Assembly (NCBI GenBank): GCA_030632745.1
Contig: DAOVUE010000158.1
Location: 1 to 5,174, forward strand
Reading direction: 5' to 3'
DNA from: Pseudomonadota bacterium
GTDB taxonomy: Bacteria > Pseudomonadota > Gammaproteobacteria > GRL18
DNA: 5,174 nucleotides
Made by a program: the position numbers and the translations under genes
Notes under the pieces: model-generated
The model's input: the letters and a program-made list of their open reading frames with translations, nothing else
Databases searched by the model: none
Told to the model about the DNA's origin: nothing
Shown here: positions 1 to 5,174 of the stretch, piece after piece
Numbering within the stretch: the stretch's first letter is position 1
How the letters are laid out: each line of letters opens with the position of its first letter

Positions 1-1266
1 AGCAAGGATTTTCCCTTCCCTCCTACCGCAGAACATCCTATTGCAGGACATATTGATAAAGCCTGTGAACGTCTTGGTTTTCATTCCATGCCTATGCCCA
101 GAGCTATTCTTTCTCAGCCCGCTCTGAACCGAAATGCCTGTGTTTATAGTGGTTTTTGCGGCAGTTACGGCTGTGCATCAGGGGCTAAAAGCAGCTCCCG
201 TGCAGCCTTAATCGACAGTGCAATGACCACAGGCAATTGTGAACTACGCCCTGAATCCATGGTGACCCATATTCACAGTGATCAGAATGGTCAGGTCAAT
301 GGCATTGAATACATTGATAAACAGGGGAAAAAACATGCTGTTGATGCAACACTCTATGTAGTTGCAGCTCAGGCCATAGAAACCGCTCGCTTATTATTAA
401 ATTCAACAGGAATAAAGCACCCTAAGGGACTGGCAAATAATAACGGACAGGTTGGAAAAAATCTCATTTTTGCCGGTGGTGGTGCCGGTTCCGGTCGCAT
501 GTCTTATGACAAATTCAGCTCTCAACAAGCCGCAGAACTTAATCAATTCGGCACCTTTATTAATCGTTCACTACAGGACTGGTATGAAATAAAAGATAAA
601 AATTTATTTAAAAGCGACGCGGCTCAAAAAGGCGGCACCATTGATTTTGTTCATTTACACCCCAATCCTGTTGCACGTGCCAGTCGTCAGACTCGTGGTA
701 ATGGCGGCTTACTCTGGGGAAAACCTCTCAAAAATAAATTAAAGACTCACTTCACAGCAGGCCGGTATATTAAAGTAGAGGCTTTTTGTGACTGGCTGCC
801 CACAGATAATAGTCATGTCAGCCTGGATAATAAAGTAAAGGATAAATGGGGCCTGCCCGTTGCAAAAATAAAAGTGTATGTCCATGTGCAGAATTTAAGA
901 GTGGGCTGGTACTTAGCCAATAAGTCTGCCGATGTGATGCGTGAAATGGGAGCAGATAATGTGATAGCCTTTGCTTCCGGTGTTCCTCCCACCAATCTTG
1001 TGGCCGGAGGCTGTCGCTTTGGTAACGATCCGAAAACTTCAGTACTTAACCCAGATTGTCAGGCTCATGATGTTGAAAATCTCTATATCACCGATGGTAG
1101 TTTTATGCCGACCGGTGGTAGTGTACCCCATACCTGGACTATCTATGCCAATTCATTTCGAGTGGCTGACAAGATTGTTAATCGACTGGGTGGAGATAAA
1201 AATGGAGTAAAATCAGAGTTTCCTAAAGAACTGGAGTTAAGCAACACAAGCAGCAAAGGTGTGTAA
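1..1266 (+). CDS. GMC-family flavoprotein oxidoreductase, gluconate/sugar dehydrogenase-like (5' partial)
   Basis: The frame is open from base 1 to the TAA at 1264-1266, giving 421 visible residues. The N-terminal FAD-binding part is cut off by the window edge, so the ATG at 88 is internal; family members are usually 500-600 residues. GMC enzymes oxidise alcohols or sugars using FAD. Family marks seen (numbered from the first visible codon) are VVAAQAIETARLLL near 120-133, GLANNNGQVGKNL at 143-155, a variant of the GTCRMG box (GGCRFGNDP, 336-344), and ITDGSFMPTGGSVPHTWTIY near 363-382. The C-terminal half therefore looks like the GMC C-terminal domain. Cysteines at 47, 53 and 58 lie where membrane-linked FAD glucose and gluconate dehydrogenases carry a cysteine cluster, so electron transfer to a cytochrome partner is possible. 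The partner would be upstream and is not visible. The family is secure; the substrate is unknown. Confidence 0.9.
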   Translation, partial: SKDFPFPPTAEHPIAGHIDKACERLGFHSMPMPRAILSQPALNRNACVYSGFCGSYGCASGAKSSSRAALIDSAMTTGNCELRPESMVTHIHSDQNGQVNGIEYIDKQGKKHAVDATLYVVAAQAIETARLLLNSTGIKHPKGLANNNGQVGKNLIFAGGGAGSGRMSYDKFSSQQAAELNQFGTFINRSLQDWYEIKDKNLFKSDAAQKGGTIDFVHLHPNPVARASRQTRGNGGLLWGKPLKNKLKTHFTAGRYIKVEAFCDWLPTDNSHVSLDNKVKDKWGLPVAKIKVYVHVQNLRVGWYLANKSADVMREMGADNVIAFASGVPPTNLVAGGCRFGNDPKTSVLNPDCQAHDVENLYITDGSFMPTGGSVPHTWTIYANSFRVADKIVNRLGGDKNGVKSEFPKELELSNTSSKGV

Positions 1267-1319
1267 ATTCCAGTACTTGATAACATTTAACTCCAAACCC
1301 TTTATATGTGAAAAAATAG

Positions 1320-1373
1320 TATAATAGTGGCACAATAAACTTGAAAAATTTATTTTTTCTACTATTGTATAAA
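1320..1373 (+). promoter_or_regulatory. Candidate promoter region for the 68-residue gene
   Basis: The gap 1267-1411 is very AT-rich. It holds a perfect -10 hexamer TATAAT at 1320-1325, but no good -35 box at 16-18 bp upstream and no TGn extension. A second candidate pairs TTGAAA (1341-1346) with TATAAA (1368-1373), but their 21-bp spacing is too long for a standard sigma70 promoter. One of the two may drive the gene starting at 1412. Matches like these are common by chance in AT-rich DNA, so this is a weak call. No terminator hairpin is visible after the GMC gene, so readthrough from it is also possible. Confidence 0.25.
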
Positions 1374-1411
1374 TAAATAATTTGTTTTTCTATTTAAGGG
1401 TTCTAAATATA

Positions 1412-1618
1412 ATGAAATATGTATTCCAGCATACGGCTATCATTGAACATGAAATTGAGGCTGAAAATATAGATGAGGCCAGGGAAAAATTTTATTCTGA
1501 TGTGGCTGAAAGTCAGGAATTTTTTACCTCTGCATCCAGCGTAGTAACTGATGAGCGAATAAAAATCCTTAATGCAAAGGGACATCATATTGATACATTT
1601 AATATCTATGATGGGTGA
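1412..1618 (+). CDS. Small hypothetical protein, 68 residues
   Basis: I do not recognise this protein. The ATG at 1412 is preferred over the in-frame TTG at 1382 because an AAGGG ribosome-binding-like site (1396-1400) lies 11 bases before the ATG and downstream of the TTG. The protein begins MKYVFQHTAIIEHEIEAENI and continues DEAREKFYSDV. This strand-then-helix pattern, with an acidic E-A-E-x-I-D-E-A-R-E stretch near residues 16-25, resembles small DpnD/PcfM-like or similar compact alpha/beta proteins, but that is only a resemblance. There is no signal peptide, membrane segment or cysteine. It is acidic, probably cytoplasmic, and ends in DTFNIYDG. It stands alone between the GMC gene and the converging rmuC, and its stop codon directly abuts the terminator hairpin. 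Codon use is ordinary and the frame is clean, so it is probably a real gene. Confidence 0.65.
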   Translation: MKYVFQHTAIIEHEIEAENIDEAREKFYSDVAESQEFFTSASSVVTDERIKILNAKGHHIDTFNIYDG

Positions 1619-1666
1619 AGAAAGAGAAGTCGTGAGTCATTAGTCAAAAGACTTCTTTTTCTTTTT
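1619..1666 (+). terminator. Rho-independent terminator after the small gene, possibly bidirectional
   Basis: AGAAAGAGAAGTC (1619-1631) pairs with GACTTCTTTTTCT (1650-1662) to make a 13-bp stem with one G-U pair and an 18-base loop. It runs straight into a T run at 1662-1666. It starts one base after the small gene's stop. On the minus strand, transcripts leaving rmuC (stop at 1676) would form the mirror stem, with a pyrimidine-rich 3' arm but a poorer U tail, so weaker termination of rmuC is plausible. The stem is A/U-rich, so its strength is uncertain. The loop and right arm contain the AGTC heptads described separately. Confidence 0.6.
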
Positions 1667-1730
1667 ATCTCTTGACTAAAGACTGTCGACTGATGACTCT
1701 AGACTTTCTTTTATCTGACTTTGGACTTCT
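1628..1730. repeat. Seven-base-period AGTC/GACT repeat cluster
   Basis: On the plus strand, AGTCNNN repeats three times without interruption (AGTCGTG, AGTCATT, AGTCAAA; 1628-1648). After a T-rich spacer, the inverse form GACTNNN repeats five times in exact register (GACTAAA, GACTGTC, GACTGAT, GACTCTA, GACTTTC; 1674-1708). Following an 8-base break come two more, GACTTTG and GACTTCT (1717-1730). Because the two blocks have opposite orientation, they can pair: GAGTCATTAGTC (1634-1645) matches GACTGATGACTC (1688-1699) at 11 of 12 positions, with the odd one G-U in RNA. The right block lies inside the 3' end of rmuC. Only four of seven bases are fixed. Heptanucleotide repeats are known in cyanobacteria and in Beggiatoaceae; whether this is related is unknown. 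Confidence 0.75.
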
Positions 1731-3175
1731 CTTTTCCCTTTAACACCCAGCTCCTGAATATTTTTTGCTCTGGAAACCAGATTGCCGTTGCCACTGAATA
1801 ATCGATTGTGGGCCGTGTTGTAGCTGCTCTTGGCCCTGTCTAGATATTGACCGATGTTTTCTAATTCTTCTATAAACAAAACGAATTTATCCAGCATATC
1901 CCCGGCCTGTTCGGCAATCACTTCTGCATTGGATTGCTGTTTGTCATAACGCCAGAAATTTTCAATGGTGCGTACTGTCGCTAATAAAGTGGTTGCACTG
2001 ACTAAAATAATTTTATTTTTAAAGGCAGAGAAGATAAGTTCCGGCTGTTCATTGATGACTAAATTTAATGCCTGTTCTATGGGAACAAAGAGTAACACAA
2101 AATCCAGAGAGTGCAGCTCATTAATAGAGGAATAATCTTTAGCGGATAAGCCTTTAATGTGATTTTTTAAGGATAGTATATGATTTTTCAGTGCGAATTT
2201 TTGTTCATCTTCATCAATCGCTGAAACATATTGGGCATAACTTTTTAAGGAAACTTTTGAATCAACAATAATGGTTTTATTATCGGGTAAATAAATTACC
2301 ATATCAGGACGTAGAAAATGCTTGTTGTCATCACGAAAACTGGGCTGCAGCTTATATTCCAAATCCTTGCGTAAGCCGCTTTGCTCCATTAAATTCTCTA
2401 GTACCATTTCACCCCAATTGCCCTGAACTTTGACATCTCCTTTTAGAGCACGGGTTAAATTAATAGCATCATCACTGATTTTCTGATTCAGGGAAGAGAG
2501 TTGCCTGACTTGTTGTGCTAAAGAGACACGATCTCTGGATTCCACTGCATGTATTTCTTCTACCTTGCGCTTAAAATCAGTAAATTGTTCTTTAAAGGGG
2601 GTCAGCAGGTGATTTAATTCATCCTGATGTGTTTGTTTCAGCTGCTGGCTATTGGCAGAAAATATTTTACCGGCCAGGTGTTCGAATTGTTGTGTCAATT
2701 CCTGTTTTGACTGCTGAAGATTTTCAATGATTAAATGAGCTGCTTTTATTTTTTCATCGGAGATTATTTGTATTTCAGACAGCTTTTTTTGAACCTGGTA
2801 TTTCTGCTCTGATAATTCCTCCAGTTTTTTGCTGGAATTTTCTAATGCCGTTTTATAATCAGTAATTTGTGCTGCACGAGTGGCATAAATGGCTTTTAAT
2901 TCATTTAACCTGGAAAGATCATCTATTTTTTTAGATAATGATTGCTCTTTATCCAGCAGTTGACCACGTAATAAATCCTGTTCATTTTCAAAGTTTTCCA
3001 AATCCAATTCAAGAATTTTTCGATCCGTGTCATATTGAAGCTGTAGGCTTTGCCTCTGCTGTTGTAATAGAAATGATAATTTATTGCGGTGAATCAGCCA
3101 TAGCAGAGTACTTCCCAGCAGAAAGCCTGCAATTGAGGCTATAATCAGGTGAAGTAATTGTTCATCTATATGCAT
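1676..3175 (-). CDS. rmuC: RmuC family protein (DNA recombination limiting, nuclease-like fold)
   Basis: The protein has 499 residues from the ATG at 3175, close to the roughly 475 of E. coli RmuC, whose loss changes the frequency of short inverted-repeat rearrangements. In order: an N-terminal membrane anchor (about 8-28), a long coiled coil rich in Q, E, K and L (about 35-165), then the RmuC domain with GNWGE at 252-256, RPD at 289-291 and IIVDSK at 302-307. The last two give the P-D...D-x-K arrangement of PD-(D/E)XK nucleases. Later blocks include LDFVLLFVPIEQAL, TTLLATVRTIENFWRYDKQ and GVKGKRE. An in-frame TTG at 3205 would add ten residues but lies inside an inverted repeat, so the ATG is preferred. 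Neither start has a clear Shine-Dalgarno site. The last 16 residues are encoded by heptad repeats. It lies downstream of znuB on the same strand, but separate transcription is possible. The family is sure; the biochemical activity is less so. Confidence 0.95.
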   Translation of the reverse strand: MHIDEQLLHLIIASIAGFLLGSTLLWLIHRNKLSFLLQQQRQSLQLQYDTDRKILELDLENFENEQDLLRGQLLDKEQSLSKKIDDLSRLNELKAIYATRAAQITDYKTALENSSKKLEELSEQKYQVQKKLSEIQIISDEKIKAAHLIIENLQQSKQELTQQFEHLAGKIFSANSQQLKQTHQDELNHLLTPFKEQFTDFKRKVEEIHAVESRDRVSLAQQVRQLSSLNQKISDDAINLTRALKGDVKVQGNWGEMVLENLMEQSGLRKDLEYKLQPSFRDDNKHFLRPDMVIYLPDNKTIIVDSKVSLKSYAQYVSAIDEDEQKFALKNHILSLKNHIKGLSAKDYSSINELHSLDFVLLFVPIEQALNLVINEQPELIFSAFKNKIILVSATTLLATVRTIENFWRYDKQQSNAEVIAEQAGDMLDKFVLFIEELENIGQYLDRAKSSYNTAHNRLFSGNGNLVSRAKNIQELGVKGKREVQSQIKESLESSVDSL

Positions 3176-3191
3176 TGAAATACTATAACCG

Positions 3192-3252
3192 GGTGTCGGA
3201 GTCAAATGGCATCAGAGTGAACCTGGTATTATTGCCAATTGACTCCGACACC
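3192..3252. repeat. 20-bp inverted repeat, REP/MITE-like palindrome between znuB and rmuC
   Basis: GGTGTCGGAGTCAAATGGCA (3192-3211) is the reverse complement of TGCCAATTGACTCCGACACC (3233-3252) at 19 of 20 positions; the one mismatch is A3206 against A3238. The loop is 21 bases (3212-3232). The element fills nearly all of the space between the znuB stop (3255) and the rmuC ATG (3175). Its arms are much more GC-rich than the surroundings, suggesting an inserted or mobilised unit. The GGTGTCGGAGTCAA / TTGACTCCGACACC form resembles, from memory, repeats of the GGGGTCAGAGT type often found with IS200-like REP-associated transposases in gammaproteobacteria; no such transposase is in this window. 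A T run follows only on the plus strand, so it is not a typical terminator for the znu operon, though it may shape the mRNA end or the rmuC leader. Confidence 0.85.
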
Positions 3253-3254
3253 TT

Positions 3255-4076
3255 TTAATTAAATCCTTTAAAAGATTTAAACAGGCTGGACAATAAATAG
3301 GCAATACCCGCAACCAGGATAATCGTTGCTCCTGCCGGCAAGTCAGGTTCATAAGATAAAAATAAGCCGCTGCCGGTAAATAAAATACCCAGGCCCACAG
3401 CCATTAGCATCATTAAGCCAATGGAATGAACATATTGTCTGGCAATCGCTGCAGGTAGTGTCAATAAGGCAATAACCAGTATAAGACCCACGACCTGAAT
3501 TAATAGCACCACAGTGATAGCCACAAGACAAAGCAAGAGTAGATAGAACAGGTTAACGTTTACACCCCGTACAGTGGCAAATTCAATATCAAATGAAATT
3601 GCCACTAACTGCTTATAAAAAAGAGCCAAAAAAATAAGCGTTATAATATCCAGAAGCAGCACAATAAAAAGTTGTTGATTAGAAATCATGAGGATACTAC
3701 CAAATAGAAATGACATTAAATTTGCATTATAACCATCTGATTTGCTGATAAATATAATGCCAATAGCCATACCGATTGCCCAGATGGCACCAATAGCAGT
3801 ATCTTCCTGGTGTTTCCATTTAAGCTTAATGGTACCGATAATAAGGGCTGATATTAAGGCCGCGATCAAAGCCCCGATAAAGGGATCAAAATTAACATAG
3901 TAAGCAATTCCCATTCCGCCTAAAACAGAATGTGCAATACCTCCGGCCATATAACCAATACGATTAACCACCACGAAACTGCCTGTCAGACCACAGCCGA
4001 TACTGGCTAGAATGCCGCCTAATAAAGCATTTTGTAAAAAAGGCTGTGAAGCAAGTGTATTAAAAAATTCTAACAT
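3255..4076 (-). CDS. znuB: Zinc (or manganese) ABC transporter permease ZnuB
   Basis: This is the inner-membrane channel of a metal ABC importer of the ZnuB/MntB/TroC family. The 273 residues match the usual length. It is almost all hydrophobic, with about eight or nine membrane segments (roughly 14-36, 41-60, 64-84, 92-110, 121-152, 175-210, 218-241, 247-266). Family marks are GYMAGGIAHSVLGGMG (41-56), the SFDIEFATVRGV segment (161-172) where the permease meets the ATPase, LLTLPAAIAR (204-213) and DLPAGATIIL (245-254). The ATG at 4076 lies 21 bases after the znuC stop, with only a weak A-rich ribosome site before it. Zinc rather than manganese is suggested by its neighbours, not by the permease itself. 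It is the last gene of the znuA-znuC-znuB order, followed by a palindrome and then rmuC. Confidence 0.93.
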   Translation of the reverse strand: MLEFFNTLASQPFLQNALLGGILASIGCGLTGSFVVVNRIGYMAGGIAHSVLGGMGIAYYVNFDPFIGALIAALISALIIGTIKLKWKHQEDTAIGAIWAIGMAIGIIFISKSDGYNANLMSFLFGSILMISNQQLFIVLLLDIITLIFLALFYKQLVAISFDIEFATVRGVNVNLFYLLLLCLVAITVVLLIQVVGLILVIALLTLPAAIARQYVHSIGLMMLMAVGLGILFTGSGLFLSYEPDLPAGATIILVAGIAYLLSSLFKSFKGFN

Positions 4077-4097
4077 AAAGTACTTTTTTATGGATGA

Positions 4098-4826
4098 TTA
4101 ATGACGATGGTGTACTTCGCTGACATGATCACCATACAATGCATGTATAGTATCACTGGTCACCGGTGATGCCTTATGACATACCAGTGTTTTATTTAAA
4201 CAAAACACTTTATTGATATAATCAGATACAAAAGCGATATCATGAGAAATAATCAATATACTCATACGTTGATTGATACTCTTAAACAGGTCAAAAATAT
4301 CTTTTTCTGCACGCAGATCAATATTAGCCGTCGGTTCATCTAATAATAATATTTTAGGCTGAGATGCTAATGCACGGGCGACTAACACCCTTTGCATCTG
4401 ACCTCCTGACAGGGATTGAATGGATCGATCGGCCAGATCAAATATTTCAGTTTCCTGCATCACATTCAAGGCAATCTCTTTGTCTCTTTTAGAATAAGAG
4501 GCAAAAAAACTGGACACACCCAAACGCCCCTGTAGAACAGTATCTTGCACTGATATTGGAAAATCACTATTAAAATCAGCATATTGTGGTACATAACCGA
4601 TCAGTTTACGCTGTTTTTTTAATGCTTGTCCAAATATGGAAATTTGTCCGCTTTGTGCCTTATATAAACCCAGGATTAATTTTAACAGCGTTGTTTTACC
4701 GCCGCCATTGGGGCCCACCAAACCTGCAAAATCACCCTGTTCAATGGTCATATTGATATTTTCAAGAATTGATAATTTATCAAATGAAAAATTTAGATTA
4801 GTAATTTCGATAGCAGGATTGGACAT
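4098..4826 (-). CDS. znuC: Zinc (or manganese) ABC transporter ATP-binding protein ZnuC
   Basis: This is the cytoplasmic ATPase that powers metal uptake through ZnuB. The 242 residues counted from the ATG at 4826 carry a full ABC set: Walker A GPNGGGKTT (38-46), Q-loop glutamine in YVPQ (81), signature LSGGQ (139-143), Walker B ILLLDEP (159-165, catalytic E164), D-loop NID and H-loop H195 in ISHD. The C-terminus is histidine-rich (HVSEVHHRH), as in many zinc-type ATPases of this family. The ATG is preferred over the in-frame TTG at 4874, because the TTG would overlap znuA by 32 bases, whereas the ATG follows the znuA stop by 16 bases with a TTAGG ribosome site about 9 bases upstream. No residue essential for ATP hydrolysis is missing. 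Metal choice between Zn and Mn rests on context. Confidence 0.94.
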   Translation of the reverse strand: MSNPAIEITNLNFSFDKLSILENINMTIEQGDFAGLVGPNGGGKTTLLKLILGLYKAQSGQISIFGQALKKQRKLIGYVPQYADFNSDFPISVQDTVLQGRLGVSSFFASYSKRDKEIALNVMQETEIFDLADRSIQSLSGGQMQRVLVARALASQPKILLLDEPTANIDLRAEKDIFDLFKSINQRMSILIISHDIAFVSDYINKVFCLNKTLVCHKASPVTSDTIHALYGDHVSEVHHRH

Positions 4827-4842
4827 TAATTGTAGCCTAATT

Positions 4843-5174
4843 TCAGAAAAGTGCTTTTTTAATTTTTTCAGCAATATCAGTCATATTAGTTAGATAATCT
4901 TTTGCTAAAGGATCAACGGTTAAAAGTTCAGCATTGAGTGATTTTGCAATAGTTCCCGGTATCACCTGGTTAAATTGTTTCTCAATTAATAAATAGGATA
5001 CTGACTGCTTTTGATAGCGACTCAAAAGTTTAGCCATTTGTTTTGCAGAAGGTTCTTTACCTTCCACTTCAATGGCAATTTGAGTTAATCCATAAAGCTC
5101 AGCAAAGTAGAAAAAAGCCGGATGAAAAGTCATAAAGCGGTGCTTGTCAATAGTTTTAAAGGCACTTGAAATAT
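4843..5174 (-). CDS. znuA: Metal-binding periplasmic protein ZnuA, C-terminal part (5' partial)
   Basis: The reading frame is open to the window end. The visible 109 residues start before the ATG at 5133, which is internal, and end at the TGA at 4843-4845. They are the C-terminal lobe of a cluster A-I metal-binding lipoprotein/periplasmic protein (ZnuA/TroA family). FMTFHPAFFYFAELYGL (window residues 13-29) carries the conserved metal-ligand histidine of this family. EGKEPSAKQM follows, then LLIEKQFN, then TVDPLAKDYLTNM, whose aspartate is in the fourth metal-ligand position. The N-terminal lobe, signal peptide and any histidine-rich loop that would mark zinc specificity lie outside the window. 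It captures the metal in the periplasm and passes it to ZnuB. Any Zur operator for the operon would be upstream of znuA, beyond the window. Confidence 0.92.
   Translation of the reverse strand, partial: ISSAFKTIDKHRFMTFHPAFFYFAELYGLTQIAIEVEGKEPSAKQMAKLLSRYQKQSVSYLLIEKQFNQVIPGTIAKSLNAELLTVDPLAKDYLTNMTDIAEKIKKALF

Noticed and set aside
813..1210. Open frames inside the GMC gene on both strands (813-995 minus, 971-1210 plus)
   Set aside because: They lie wholly within a well-conserved coding region, lack family features and are read as chance frames.
1382..1411. TTG at 1382 as the start of the small protein
   Set aside because: The AAGGG site lies between this TTG and the ATG at 1412, and the extra ten residues look like translated leader.
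1403..1588. Minus-strand frame opposite the small protein
   Set aside because: It mirrors the plus-strand gene, has no ribosome site I can see, and its sequence looks random.
1628..1730. CRISPR-like array
   Set aside because: The repeat unit is seven bases with only four fixed, and there are no spacers of CRISPR size and no cas genes.
3176..3205. TTG at 3205 as the rmuC start
   Set aside because: It adds ten residues (MTPTPGYSIS) encoded partly by the inverted repeat, whereas the ATG at 3175 starts directly before the membrane anchor as expected for the family.
3192..3252. Palindrome as the rho-independent terminator of the znu operon
   Set aside because: On the minus strand, the direction of znuB, the stem is followed by CGGTTATAG and not a U run. 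The T run lies only on the plus-strand side, where no gene leads into it.
2938..3531. Frames opposite the rmuC 5' end (2938-3144 plus) and in another frame of znuB (3349-3531 minus)
   Set aside because: Both overlap strongly conserved genes and show no recognisable protein features.
4827..4874. TTG at 4874 as the znuC start
   Set aside because: It would overlap the znuA end by 32 bases and add a lysine-rich stretch not usual before the ABC domain. The ATG at 4826 has a better ribosome site and spacing.
4636..4893. Plus-strand frame opposite znuC
   Set aside because: It is the complement of the Walker A region and has no independent support.

Overview
The window looks like chromosomal DNA of an AT-rich gammaproteobacterium. 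The RmuC homologue aligns along its core with the Escherichia coli type, and a zinc-type ABC uptake operon sits beside it. The genus cannot be told from sequence alone. There is no rRNA, tRNA, CRISPR array or recognisable transposase gene.

Layout. Bases 1-1266 (+) hold the C-terminal three quarters or so of a GMC-family flavoprotein oxidoreductase whose start lies outside the window. An AT-rich gap follows, then a 68-residue orphan protein (1412-1618, +). This gene converges on rmuC (1676-3175, -), and a U-tailed hairpin and a cluster of seven-base-period repeats built on AGTC/GACT lie between them. The repeats run into the rmuC 3' end and encode its last residues. A near-perfect 20-bp inverted repeat (3192-3252) lies just upstream of rmuC. 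Beyond it, znuB (3255-4076), znuC (4098-4826) and the C-terminal part of znuA (4843-5174) lie on the minus strand in transcription order znuA-znuC-znuB, with short gaps typical of one operon.

How the genes work together. ZnuA (periplasmic binding protein), ZnuC (ATPase) and ZnuB (permease) should form one high-affinity Zn(II), or possibly Mn(II), importer. RmuC is a membrane-anchored coiled-coil protein with a nuclease-like domain linked to limiting DNA rearrangement. It could be read through from the znu operon, but the palindrome separates them. The GMC enzyme and the small protein have no visible functional link to the rest.

No obvious new multi-gene system is present. The points most worth a second look are the heptad repeats that have become the end of rmuC, the REP/MITE-like palindrome upstream of rmuC, and the cysteine cluster in the GMC enzyme.
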